From Ruminococcaceae bacterium UBA5891 (lineage in GTDB: Bacteria > Bacillota > Clostridia > Oscillospirales > Acutalibacteraceae): a DNA stretch of 59,831 nucleotides. Location of the stretch: positions 1 through 59,831 of the forward strand of contig DJET01000040.1 of assembly GCA_002431945.1 (NCBI GenBank). The letters run 5' to 3'. Positions 1 to 7,599 of the stretch are shown one piece after another; the first letter of the stretch is position 1, and each line of letters opens with the position of its first letter. The notes beneath the pieces are model-generated. The model was given only the letters and a program-made list of their open reading frames with translations. It did not search any database and was not told the origin of the DNA. The translations under genes were made by a program, and so were the position numbers.

Positions 1-22
1 CTGGACTTTTTCGACAGACTGA

Positions 23-53
23 ATCGGCTCCGAATTTTCGGAGCCGATTTTTG
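23..53 (+). terminator. Rho-independent terminator at the left edge
   Basis: A perfect 12-bp inverted repeat (23-34 with 37-48, loop TT) is followed by a T-run. It presumably ends a gene lying left of the window. The bases just before it (TCGACAGACTGAA, 11-23) recur at another terminator at 22579. Confidence 0.8.
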
Positions 54-85
54 TTTGTCAAAAAGTTTTGTTGATGCTTTTACCT

Positions 86-331
86 GTCATTGCGGTGCGG
101 GTGTCCGGTGGACACCTCTGCAAAGCAGTAGCACCGACCGAGCCGTCAGGCGAGACCGCCGCAAGGTGCGCGGCAATCCGTTTCTCTCCCTCGTCATTGC
201 GAACGCCGTCAGGCGTGTGGCAATCCGTTCTTTTTTTAAAAGGGAATACGGATTCTTTCGCGCTGTGCGCTCAGAATGACATAGCCTTTCGTCATTGCGA
301 GTGCCGAAGGCGTGCGGCAATCCGTTTTCCT
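86..331. repeat. Dispersed intergenic repeat, copy A (composite)
   Basis: This gene-free stretch holds several related units. The first (86-182) begins GTCATTGCGGTGCGGGTGTC and ends CGGCAATCCGTTT. Two shorter units with the same ends (GTCATTGCGA ... GGCAATCCG) lie at about 194-231 and 291-331. An inverted-type end (ACGGATTCTTTCGCG ... AGAATGACA) lies between them at about 248-282. The first unit is nearly identical to a second locus at 35104-35202. Short open frames inside it are not genes. It is probably a non-autonomous repetitive extragenic element. Confidence 0.75.
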
Positions 332-368
332 TTTTAAAGAAATAACAGTGAATTTGGGTTTAAGCGTA

Positions 369-566
369 TTAAAGCGCCGCTGGTGTAAAGCCTAAATCGC
401 TTAAGGTATCAAGCGCGGTTTTAAGGCAATGCTCGCAGCCGTTTACCGTAACGGTTTTATCCTCAAGCGATACGGTAAAATCAAGCTTTTCGGCGGTAAG
501 CGCCTTTGTAATGCGGTTTACGCAGGCATTACAGTGCATATCGGGTACAGAGATTTTTCTTTCCAT
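369..566 (-). CDS. Heavy-metal-associated (CopZ-like) metallochaperone
   Basis: A 65-residue single-domain HMA protein. It has the metal-binding MHCNAC motif (MxCxxC) near the N-terminus and the beta-alpha-beta-beta-alpha-beta pattern of this family. By family knowledge such proteins bind Cu(I) in the cytoplasm and pass it to a P-type ATPase. The gene starts at an ATG with a GAGGAA ribosome site and is the last gene of the minus-strand series copA-csoR-this gene, which supports the copper assignment. One extra Cys (in the GCEHC stretch, mid-protein) is not part of the canonical site. Naming it copZ is inference from the family and its neighbours. Confidence 0.85.
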   Translation of the reverse strand: MERKISVPDMHCNACVNRITKALTAEKLDFTVSLEDKTVTVNGCEHCLKTALDTLSDLGFTPAAL

Positions 567-575
567 TTCAGTTCC

Positions 576-875
576 TCATTTCATAAGCTTTTGCAGGGTT
601 AAAACAAGCTCGTCTATAACCGAGTCGTCCCCCCGTCTTATATTTTCAGCCACACAGGTGTGTATGTGGTTTGAAAGCAGTTCCTTGTTAAACGCGTTAA
701 GCGCCGCGCTTATTGCCGAAACCTGAGTGAGAATATCGGTGCAGTACGCGTCGTTTTCAAGCATATTTTTAACGCCGCGCACCTGTCCCTCAATTCGGTT
801 AAGACGGTTTATAAGCGAGCGGTATTCGCTGTCGCTTCGGTGCTTGCGCTTTTTAGAACATTCACATTCGCTCAT
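576..875 (-). CDS. csoR: CsoR-family copper-sensing transcriptional repressor
   Basis: A 99-residue all-helical DUF156/CsoR protein. The Cu(I) ligand set Cys-His-Cys is visible as C45, H70 and C74, and the family signature NRLNRIEGQVRGV is near residue 23. This family represses copper export genes and releases DNA when Cu(I) binds. The gene overlaps the end of copA by 4 bp (ATGA), so the two are translationally coupled. The likely targets are the two ATACCC/GGGTAT palindromes upstream of copA, making this an autoregulated operon. Cysteines at 4 and 6 are additional and unassigned. Confidence 0.92.
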   Translation of the reverse strand: MSECECSKKRKHRSDSEYRSLINRLNRIEGQVRGVKNMLENDAYCTDILTQVSAISAALNAFNKELLSNHIHTCVAENIRRGDDSVIDELVLTLQKLMK

Positions 876-3094
876 AGCTTTTTACTCCTTAATCTTAATG
901 CGTTGCTTACCACAAATACCGAGCTTAGCGACATTGCAAGCCCTGCAAGCATAGGACTTAAAAGCGGGCCGCCGAACAGATACAAAAGCCCTGCCGCCAC
1001 GGGTATGCAAACCGTGTTATAGCAAAACGCCCAGAAAAGGTTTTCTTTAATGTTTGTAATTGTAAGGCGGCTTAATCTTATCGCGCGCGGCACGTCTACG
1101 GGGTCGCTTTTCATAAGCACAATATCCGCCGCCTCTATTGCAATATCGCTGCCGCCGCCGATAGCGCAGCCTATATCCGCCTTTGTAAGGGCGGGGGCAT
1201 CGTTTATGCCGTCGCCGACCATCATAACGGTGCCGTATTGCGACTGTATTTTTTCAACCGTTTCAGCCTTTTGTTCGGGCAGAACCTCGGCGTATACCTC
1301 GTCTGCTCCCACTATGCCGCCTATATAATCGGCGCACGCCTTATTATCGCCCGAAAGTATAACCGTATGCACGCCGAGCTTTTTAAGGCGGCTGAATGCC
1401 TCGCGCGAGGTTTCTCTTACGCTGTCCGCAACCGCTATAACGCCGAGCGCTTTATTATCCGCGCTTACGTATATAAGCGATTTGCCTTCGCTTGCCAATT
1501 GCTCGCCCTTGCTTTTATATGCTGAAACGTCTATGCCGTTTTCCGTTAAGAGCGCCGCACTGCCGAGCAGAACCGTTTTCCCGTTCGCTGCGGCGGAAAT
1601 TCCCTTGCCCGAAATGTTTTTAACGTCATCGGGGCGATTTTCGGGCTTTATGCCTTTTTCCGCTGCGTATGCCGTAACCGCCTTTGCAAGCGGGTGATCC
1701 GAAACCGCTTCCACCGCCGCGGCATAATACAAAAGCTCTTTTTCGTTATCGGAGCATACGTCGGTAACCGCCGCCTTGCCAACGGTTACGGTTCCTGTTT
1801 TATCAAAAATAACCGCCTTTACTTTGTGGGTGATTTCAAGTATTTCACCGTTTCGTATCAGTATTCCGTTAGAGGCGCCAAGCCCCGTTCCCACCATAAT
1901 GGCGGTAGGCGTTGCAAGCCCCAACGCGCATGGGCAGGCTATAACCAAAACGCCTGTAAACACCTTTAACACAAACGAAATTTCCTTGCCTGCAATAAGC
2001 CATGCGGCGGCGGCTAAAACGGCAATTATTATTACCGCAGGCACAAAAACGCCGGCAACCTTATCCGCCGTTTTTGAAATGGGGGCTTTTTTATTCTGCG
2101 CGTCCTCAACAAATTTTATTATTTTTGCAAGCGCGGTATCTTCCCCTATATTTGTTACCTTAACGTAAATAACTCCGCTTATGTTTATGCTGCCGCCTAT
2201 TACCCTGCTGCCCGTGCTTTTCTCAACAGGTATGCTTTCTCCCGTAAGCATGGCTTCGTTTACGCTGCTTGTGCCGTCTGTTACAACGCCGTCAAGCGGT
2301 ACCTTAGCGCCCGGCTTTACAATAAGCGTTTCGCCGACGGCTACCTCTCCGGTAGGAACGGTAAGCTCCTTGCCGTCTTTTAAAACCACCGCGGTATCCG
2401 GCGAAAGCTCCATAAGCTTTTTAATTGCGGATTCGGTTTTTTTCTGGCTTCTTAGCTCTAACTGTTTACCGAGCGACACAAGCGTTATAACCACCGCAAC
2501 GCTTTCATAATAAAGATTATGCACCGCGTGGTGATAATAGGGAATGGCATAGGTCATTACAACGCTGTATATAAACGAAGCCCCCGCGCCTATGGCTACA
2601 AGCGAGTCCATATTCGGGTTGCCGCGAAACAGCAGCGGTATTCCCGTGGTGAAAAACCTTTTGCCTATAAACATTACGGGTATTGTAAGCAAAAGCTGCG
2701 TAAGCGCAAAGCCGTATGGGTCCTTAGTCATATCCGCAAAAAACGGTACGGGCAGATTTTTTATCATCATTTGCCCCATTGAAACATAAAGCAGCACCGC
2801 CGATAATACCGCGGAGATTATAAGCCCCGAAAAGCCGCTTTTTACCTTTTTTTCGGGCTGTTTTTCGGCTGCCTTTTCCTGTGCTTCGGGCGATATGCCG
2901 AAGCCCGCGCGTTCAACCGCCCTTTTAAAATCGGCAGGACCTGTTTTTGCTTCATCGTAGCTTACCGTCATTTTTTCGGTTACAAGGTTAACCTCGCAGC
3001 TTTCAACGCCGTCAAGCTTTGAAACCACGCGCTGAACCGAGGCGGAGCAGGCGGCACAGGACATACCGCTTATATTATATCTTTCTTCCTTCAT
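872..3094 (-). CDS. copA: Copper-exporting P1B-type ATPase CopA
   Basis: A 740-residue heavy-metal ATPase that uses ATP to expel Cu(I) across the membrane. It has one N-terminal HMA domain (GMSCAAC, Cys13 and Cys16), about eight membrane segments, the transmembrane metal motif CPC (about 387-389), the TGES actuator loop, the phosphorylation motif DKTGT (Asp about 431), an HP motif (DHPLAKA) and the GDGINDAPAL hinge. I place the start at the ATG at 3094, because GGAAAGG sits 8 bases upstream. An earlier open frame up to 3166 would run through the promoter and operators. It is first in the copA-csoR-chaperone operon. Confidence 0.95.
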   Translation of the reverse strand: MKEERYNISGMSCAACSASVQRVVSKLDGVESCEVNLVTEKMTVSYDEAKTGPADFKRAVERAGFGISPEAQEKAAEKQPEKKVKSGFSGLIISAVLSAVLLYVSMGQMMIKNLPVPFFADMTKDPYGFALTQLLLTIPVMFIGKRFFTTGIPLLFRGNPNMDSLVAIGAGASFIYSVVMTYAIPYYHHAVHNLYYESVAVVITLVSLGKQLELRSQKKTESAIKKLMELSPDTAVVLKDGKELTVPTGEVAVGETLIVKPGAKVPLDGVVTDGTSSVNEAMLTGESIPVEKSTGSRVIGGSINISGVIYVKVTNIGEDTALAKIIKFVEDAQNKKAPISKTADKVAGVFVPAVIIIAVLAAAAWLIAGKEISFVLKVFTGVLVIACPCALGLATPTAIMVGTGLGASNGILIRNGEILEITHKVKAVIFDKTGTVTVGKAAVTDVCSDNEKELLYYAAAVEAVSDHPLAKAVTAYAAEKGIKPENRPDDVKNISGKGISAAANGKTVLLGSAALLTENGIDVSAYKSKGEQLASEGKSLIYVSADNKALGVIAVADSVRETSREAFSRLKKLGVHTVILSGDNKACADYIGGIVGADEVYAEVLPEQKAETVEKIQSQYGTVMMVGDGINDAPALTKADIGCAIGGGSDIAIEAADIVLMKSDPVDVPRAIRLSRLTITNIKENLFWAFCYNTVCIPVAAGLLYLFGGPLLSPMLAGLAMSLSSVFVVSNALRLRSKKL

Positions 3095-3111
3095 AGGCAT
3101 TTCCTTTCCAA

Positions 3112-3128
3112 ATACCCCATACGGGTAT
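3112..3128. promoter_or_regulatory. CsoR-type operator, promoter-distal copy
   Basis: ATACCCCATACGGGTAT is an inverted repeat of ATACCC and GGGTAT with a 5-bp centre. It lies just downstream of the predicted transcription start of copA and matches the GC-centred palindromes bound by CsoR repressors. Confidence 0.75.
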
Positions 3129-3137
3129 CTGACAGTA

Positions 3138-3166
3138 ATTATATACCCCCATACGGTATTTGTCAA
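3138..3166 (-). promoter_or_regulatory. copA promoter with embedded CsoR-type operator
   Basis: On the minus strand TTGACA (3161-3166) and TATAAT (3138-3143) are separated by exactly 17 bp. A second palindrome, ATACCCCCATACGGTAT (3143-3159), fills the spacer, so a bound repressor would block RNA polymerase directly. Confidence 0.85.
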
Positions 3167-3184
3167 TAGTATGCCCGAATTTTT

Positions 3185-3712
3185 TTAATTCACTCCGTAA
3201 TACTCTCTTAATATTTCAAGTCCTCTCAGCAAAAGTCCGTGCACCGATTGCCTTGAAATACAAAGCCTGTCCGCAGTTTCGGCGTCCGAAAAGCCGTAAA
3301 CGTAACGGCTTATAATAACAAATTTTTGTTTTTCCGATAACAGCTTAAGCCCTTCGGTTAAGGCTATTTTCGTATCAAATTCGTAAGCTTCGGCTCCCGA
3401 ATTATCAAAAAGCTCCTCGCATTCGGCACGGTATTTACTGTTTCTTTTTGATAGGTTTATGTACTGGTTTCGCAGCGATACCGCAAGATACCTTTTAAGC
3501 GTGTCTGAGCCGTCGGCTTTAAATTTTTTTATATCTATCTCGTAAATAAGCTCTAACAAAAATACCGTAAGCTCCTGCGCGGCGTCCTCATATCCGAGCT
3601 TTTTTGCGTAAAATGAAATAAGCCTGTCGCAAACCCCGTAAAGCTCTCCGAAGCGTGACATATCCTGCCCTTTAATTTCCTTAATAATTGCCGATAATTC
3701 TTTATTGCACAT
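3185..3712 (-). CDS. Small sigma-70 family (ECF-like) sigma factor
   Basis: A 175-residue protein with an N-terminal helical segment resembling sigma region 2 (about 20-95) and a clear C-terminal region 4 helix-turn-helix (about 120-170, with SEKQKFVIISRYVYGFSDAE then ETADRLCISRQSVHGLL). Region 1.1 and region 3 are absent, as in ECF-type factors. No anti-sigma gene is adjacent: downstream is copA and upstream is a divergent LytTR regulator. Which promoters it serves cannot be told from the sequence. The family call is fairly firm, but it could be a specialised regulator with a sigma-like fold. Confidence 0.75.
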   Translation of the reverse strand: MCNKELSAIIKEIKGQDMSRFGELYGVCDRLISFYAKKLGYEDAAQELTVFLLELIYEIDIKKFKADGSDTLKRYLAVSLRNQYINLSKRNSKYRAECEELFDNSGAEAYEFDTKIALTEGLKLLSEKQKFVIISRYVYGFSDAETADRLCISRQSVHGLLLRGLEILREYYGVN

Positions 3713-3867
3713 TTTATCTGCCTGCCTTTCTGCTATTTAGAAACGAAAAAAGCAGGTGTTTTGTAAACATACAAAAAAATTAAATTTTAATTTATTTCTG
3801 CCGCTTTTTAAACTCTGCCCTCTCATTCGTGAAATTTTATATAAATGACTTTTGAATTTTCACATTT

Positions 3868-3903
3868 TTGGAGTAAAAGGCTGTTTTTTTAGAGTAAAAA
3901 GCA
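3868..3903 (+). promoter_or_regulatory. Direct repeat 21 bp apart upstream of the LytTR gene
   Basis: GAGTAAAA occurs at 3871-3878 and 3892-3899 with similar flanks, so the two copies lie on the same DNA face. LytTR proteins typically bind such direct repeats about two helical turns apart. It lies about 40-70 bp upstream of the -35 box, consistent with autoregulation. Confidence 0.5.
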
Positions 3904-3939
3904 ATTTTTTTGCTATTTTAGGTCATAAAAAGTTAAATA

Positions 3940-3968
3940 TTGACATTTAATGGCTAATGTTGTATAAT
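3940..3968 (+). promoter_or_regulatory. Promoter of the LytTR regulator gene
   Basis: TTGACA (3940-3945), 17-bp spacer, TATAAT (3963-3968), about 45 bp before the start codon. The rest of the 3713-4011 gap is AT-rich and shared with the divergent sigma-factor gene. Confidence 0.8.
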
Positions 3969-4011
3969 ATTGTCGAAATATGTCGAATAAGGGCGGTGCC
4001 GAATATTAAAA

Positions 4012-4713
4012 ATGAAAATAGCAATTTGCGACAATGATATTAAGAGCCTGAAAAAGAGCAAAAAAACGGTGTACGAATATTTAAACAGACGTAATATTGA
4101 CTCGGTGGTAGACGAATTTACGTCGGGGGTCGCACTGCTTAAAAGCAACTGTAATTATTTGGTTGTAATACTTGAATACCATATAGGGGATATTAACGGT
4201 CTTGAAACCGCCGCGCTTATTCACAAGCGCAATCCTAAATGCGCAATTATTTTTTTAAGCGAATGCAGCGAGTTTGTATTTGATTCGTTCAAGGTAAATC
4301 CGTACAGATTTCTTTTAAAGCCGCTTGAGCGCAACGCGCTTTTCGACGCGCTTGACGATTATTTCGGCACCCGCATAAGCGACAGACCCGTTTGGGTAAA
4401 ATGCGGCGACGACACTGTTTGCTTTAATACGGGGGATATTTATTATCTTGAAGCGGATAATAAAAACTGTCTTATCCGTCTTGAGGACGAGAGCGTGCGC
4501 TGCAACAAAACAATGGCAAGGGTATACGGCGTACTGCCTAAAAATCATTTTTGCAAAATAAACAGGGCGTTTGTGGTAAACTTTAATTACATTTCGGCTT
4601 ACAGCAGCGACAGCATATGCCTTAATAACGGCGAAATTCTGCCGCTCAGCCGAAATTACTGTAAAAGCTTTAAGGAGGAATACTTAAGCTACGCCAATCC
4701 GTGCGTACTGTAA
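4012..4713 (+). CDS. LytTR-family response regulator with Asp-to-Glu receiver
   Basis: A 233-residue transcription regulator with an N-terminal CheY-like receiver (about 1-120) and a C-terminal LytTR DNA-binding domain (about 130-230; YLEADNKNCLIRLED and HFCKINRAFVVN are typical). The residue in the phospho-acceptor position is Glu55 (VVILEYHIGDINGLE), where the family has Asp. The acidic pocket (DND, residues 7-9) is kept. A Glu can mimic phospho-Asp, so the protein may be constitutively active or respond to another cue. No histidine kinase is adjacent. A 21-bp-spaced direct repeat upstream suggests autoregulation. Confidence 0.85.
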   Translation: MKIAICDNDIKSLKKSKKTVYEYLNRRNIDSVVDEFTSGVALLKSNCNYLVVILEYHIGDINGLETAALIHKRNPKCAIIFLSECSEFVFDSFKVNPYRFLLKPLERNALFDALDDYFGTRISDRPVWVKCGDDTVCFNTGDIYYLEADNKNCLIRLEDESVRCNKTMARVYGVLPKNHFCKINRAFVVNFNYISAYSSDSICLNNGEILPLSRNYCKSFKEEYLSYANPCVL

Positions 4714-4730
4714 AAAAAGTGTATAAAAGG

Positions 4731-4759
4731 TTGATTTTAGGTTTAAAAAAAGGTATTAT
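4731..4759 (+). promoter_or_regulatory. Promoter of the sms/suf-like pair
   Basis: TTGATT (4731-4736), 17-bp spacer, TATTAT (4754-4759), followed by a GGAGG site before the ATG at 4790. Confidence 0.65.
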
Positions 4760-4789
4760 ATAAGTATTAAGTAAATTTCGGAGGAAAAA

Positions 4790-5524
4790 ATGTTAGAGCT
4801 GAAAAACATTTCCTTCAGCGCCGGTGACGGCGAAGGGGAAAAAGAGATATTAAAAAACGTAAGCCTTAAAATAGATGAAAGCTTTACGGTAATAACAGGA
4901 CCTAACGGCGGCGGAAAATCAACGCTTGCAAAAATAATAGCGGGTATAATAAAGCCGACAGACGGCGCTATATTGCTTGACGGGGAGGATATAACCGGTC
5001 TTTCGATAACCGAGCGCGCAAACAAGGGTATAAGCTTTGCCTTTCAGCAGCCGGTGCATTTTAAGGGCATACGCGTGCACGATCTGTTAAGCCTTGCCGC
5101 CGGTAAGGATTTAAGCCTTAACGACGCCTGCGATTATCTCTCGCAGGTAGGTCTTTGCGCGCGCGATTATATTGAGCGCGAGGTAAACGCCTCGCTTTCG
5201 GGCGGCGAGCTTAAAAGAATAGAAATTGCAACCGTTTTGGCGCGTTCGACTAAGGTTTCGCTGTTTGACGAGCCTGAGGCGGGCATAGACCTTTGGAGCT
5301 TCGGAAACCTAATTAACGTGTTTGAAAAAATGCACGGCAGTCTCGGCGGCTCGATAATAATAATCTCCCATCAGGAGCGTATTCTTAATATAGCCGATAA
5401 AATAGTTGTTATAGACGGCGGAAGCATTAAAGCCACCGGCACAAAGGAAGAGGTTTTGCCGGAGCTTTTAGGCACTGTTGAAAGCGGCTGCAGGGCGATC
5501 TCCTGCAAGGAAGGGGAGGCTTAA
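4790..5524 (+). CDS. SufC/SmsC-like Fe-S assembly ATPase
   Basis: A 244-residue ABC-type ATPase of the SufC family. Visible are Walker A GPNGGGKST (37-45), a Q-loop (AFQQPVHF), the signature LSGGELKR, Walker B (SLFDEPEAGIDL) and the switch His (IISHQER). It has no membrane segments. In SUF systems this ATPase drives conformational change of the SufB scaffold during Fe-S cluster assembly in the cytosol. The next gene, 2 bp downstream, is a SufB/D-fold protein and no sufS, sufU or second sufB/D is present. This matches the two-gene SMS (SUF-like minimal) arrangement, so smsC would be the apt name. Confidence 0.88.
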   Translation: MLELKNISFSAGDGEGEKEILKNVSLKIDESFTVITGPNGGGKSTLAKIIAGIIKPTDGAILLDGEDITGLSITERANKGISFAFQQPVHFKGIRVHDLLSLAAGKDLSLNDACDYLSQVGLCARDYIEREVNASLSGGELKRIEIATVLARSTKVSLFDEPEAGIDLWSFGNLINVFEKMHGSLGGSIIIISHQERILNIADKIVVIDGGSIKATGTKEEVLPELLGTVESGCRAISCKEGEA

Positions 5525-5526
5525 CA

Positions 5527-6444
5527 ATGAACAATACCGAGCTTGAGCTTTTAAAGATAATAGCCGATATGGGCGCAACGACCGAGGGCGCTTACAATAT
5601 CCGCGCCAACGGTCAGCTTGCAGACCGTAAGGTAACGGAAAATATAAATATAAAAACAAAGACCGATAACCCCGGAATAGATATAATAATAAAGCCGGAT
5701 ACAAAGGGCGAAACCGTTCATATTCCGGTTATTATCAGCGAAACGGGACTTACCGATCTTGTATATAACGATTTTTATATAGGCGATAACTGCGATGTAA
5801 CAATAGTGGCGGGCTGCGGCATACACAACTGCGGCGAAAGCCTGTCGCGGCACGACGGTATTCACACCTTTTACATCGGCAAAAACGCAAAGGTTAAATA
5901 TATTGAAAAGCATTACGGCGAGGGCGACGGCAACGGCGAAAACGTTATGAACCCCACCACAATAGTCAATATCGAAGACGGCGGCTATATGGAAATGGAA
6001 ACCGCGCAGATAAAGGGTATAGACTCAACAAACCGTGTTACAAAGGCGCGCCTTAAGGATAATGCGACAATAGTTATACACGAAAAAATTATGACACACG
6101 GCAAACAGAAAGCGCAAACCGATTTTACCGTTGATCTTGACGGTGAAAATTCGGGAGCGAACGTGATCTCGCGTTCGGTTGCAAAGGGCAGCTCGTTCCA
6201 GAAGTTTTTATCAAAAATCAACGGCAACAACGTCTGTAACGGTCATACCGAGTGCGACGCCATAATTATGGACTCCGGCCGTGTTACCGCAATACCCGAA
6301 CTTACGGCGAATAATATAGACGCCTCGCTTATTCACGAGGCGGCAATAGGCAAAATAGCCGGCGATCAGCTTATAAAGCTTATGACCTTGGGCCTGACCG
6401 AGGCGCAGGCGGAGGAGCAGATTATAAACGGATTTTTAAAATAA
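5527..6444 (+). CDS. Short SufB/SmsB-like Fe-S scaffold protein
   Basis: A 305-residue SufBD-fold protein, shorter than the SufB of complete SUF operons, with the right-handed beta-helix region (about 60-240; RHDGIHTFYIGKNAKVKYIE, then TRVTKAR-like strands) and the conserved C-terminal helical tail (EAAIGKIAGDQLIKLMTLGL) that contacts SufC. By family knowledge it is the scaffold on which clusters form. It follows the ATPase by 2 bp and is presumably co-translated. A single short SufB-like gene with SufC is the minimal architecture; sulfur donor genes must be elsewhere. Its 3' end overlaps the convergent gene at 6436 by 9 bp. Confidence 0.85.
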   Translation: MNNTELELLKIIADMGATTEGAYNIRANGQLADRKVTENINIKTKTDNPGIDIIIKPDTKGETVHIPVIISETGLTDLVYNDFYIGDNCDVTIVAGCGIHNCGESLSRHDGIHTFYIGKNAKVKYIEKHYGEGDGNGENVMNPTTIVNIEDGGYMEMETAQIKGIDSTNRVTKARLKDNATIVIHEKIMTHGKQKAQTDFTVDLDGENSGANVISRSVAKGSSFQKFLSKINGNNVCNGHTECDAIIMDSGRVTAIPELTANNIDASLIHEAAIGKIAGDQLIKLMTLGLTEAQAEEQIINGFLK

Positions 6445-6786
6445 GCCCGTTTTGTTAATATCGTTATCGTGTATAACGGTGACGTATTTAACAGAGGATA
6501 ATTCGCAGATCATCGTGCTGCAGCCTCTGTACAGCTTAAGTATCAGGTAATCGGCGCCTACCTCTAACAGGGTTCCCACTCTGCTTTCAAGTCTGCCGCC
6601 TATAAGCGACTCCACCCGCACAAGCTTGCCCACGCATTTTTTTAAAATATCCGTAATGCGGCAGGGAGCGGAGGAAACGGCGGGCGGCGCGGCTTTTACC
6701 TTTGCTTCGCCGCATTTTTTAAGATAGCTTTCGTAATAATTCAGGTCCTTTTCACTTACAATAGGGCAGGGGAAGTTTTTTTCCAT
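6436..6786 (-). CDS. Hypothetical protein with a small beta-barrel (Sm-like) C-terminal region
   Basis: A 116-residue protein I cannot assign to a named family. The first half is polar with a short Ala/Pro-rich linker (about 30-42). The second half (about 46-116) has alternating beta-strand character, with VGKLVRVESLIGG, VGTLLEVGADYLILKL and a final VKYVTVI. This resembles the Sm/KOW-like small barrels found in some spore-associated proteins of Firmicutes, but that is only a fold-level guess. It has a GGAG site 10 bases before the ATG, is convergent with smsB and overlaps it by 9 bp. Confidence 0.6.
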   Translation of the reverse strand: MEKNFPCPIVSEKDLNYYESYLKKCGEAKVKAAPPAVSSAPCRITDILKKCVGKLVRVESLIGGRLESRVGTLLEVGADYLILKLYRGCSTMICELSSVKYVTVIHDNDINKTGLF

Positions 6787-6867
6787 AGCTTATCAGCTCC
6801 AAATATTATTATTTACTATATGATATGAAACGAACGCCTACGGCGTTATTAAAAGAGGAGGAAAAGT

Positions 6868-7596
6868 ATGTCTACACCGCATATAGCAGCCGAAAAAGGC
6901 GATTTTGCAAAAACCGTGCTTATGCCGGGCGATCCGTACCGTTCGGCGCTTATTGCCGAAAGCTTTTTAAGCGAAGCCCGCCTTGTGAACGACGTGCGCG
7001 GAGTGCGCGGCTATACGGGGCTTTATAAGGGCGTTCCCGTTTCGGTTATGGCAAGCGGTATGGGTATGCCGTCTATCGGTATTTATTCTTACGAGCTTTA
7101 TAATTTTTTCGGCGTTGAAAATATTATACGGGTAGGCTCGGCGGGCTCTTACAGCCGAAACGTTAAGGTGCGCGATATTGTAATTGCTATGGGGGCTTGC
7201 ACCGATTCGGCATATGCCTCGCAGTTTAACCTGCCCGGCACGTTCGCGCCCGTGGCGGATTTTAATTTGCTTGAAACGGCGGTTAAAAAGGCGCGCGAAT
7301 TAAAATTTAATTTTCACGTCGGCAATGTGATTTCAAGCGACCGCTTTTACGGCGACGCTGCCGATCTGCCTATAGCGGAGCAGCCGCAGAGCCTTTGGGG
7401 CAAAATGGGCGTGCTTGCGGTTGAAATGGAAACGGCGGCGCTTTATATGAATGCGGCAAGGGCGGGCAAAAAAGCGCTTGCTGTCTGCACGGTATCGGAT
7501 TCGCTTATTACCGGCGAGGCGCTTTCTGCCAAAGAGCGCCAAAATTCCTTTACCGATATGATAAGGCTCTCGCTTGAGACCGCGGCGGAGCTTTGA
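6868..7596 (+). CDS. deoD: Purine-nucleoside phosphorylase, DeoD type
   Basis: A 242-residue member of the hexameric trimeric-fold PNP family, which cleaves purine (deoxy)nucleosides with phosphate to base and pentose-1-phosphate in the cytosol. Supporting motifs are the phosphate-binding MPGDPYRS near residue 16, the SGMGMPSIGIYSYEL segment, RVGSAGS, the nucleoside-site VEMETAALY and the C-terminal VSDSL (catalytic Asp). The length fits the family. A strong AGAGGAGG site precedes the ATG. The next gene birA starts 3 bp after the stop, so the two are probably co-transcribed. Confidence 0.95.
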   Translation: MSTPHIAAEKGDFAKTVLMPGDPYRSALIAESFLSEARLVNDVRGVRGYTGLYKGVPVSVMASGMGMPSIGIYSYELYNFFGVENIIRVGSAGSYSRNVKVRDIVIAMGACTDSAYASQFNLPGTFAPVADFNLLETAVKKARELKFNFHVGNVISSDRFYGDAADLPIAEQPQSLWGKMGVLAVEMETAALYMNAARAGKKALAVCTVSDSLITGEALSAKERQNSFTDMIRLSLETAAEL

Positions 7597-7599
7597 AAT

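Noticed and set aside
55..337. Three overlapping short open frames on both strands at the left edge
   Set aside because: They lie inside the dispersed repeat, which is non-coding at its second location as well, and have no ribosome sites or family similarity.
3095..3166. N-terminal extension of copA by up to 24 residues
   Set aside because: The extension would be translated from the promoter and operator DNA; a correctly spaced ribosome site precedes the ATG at 3094.
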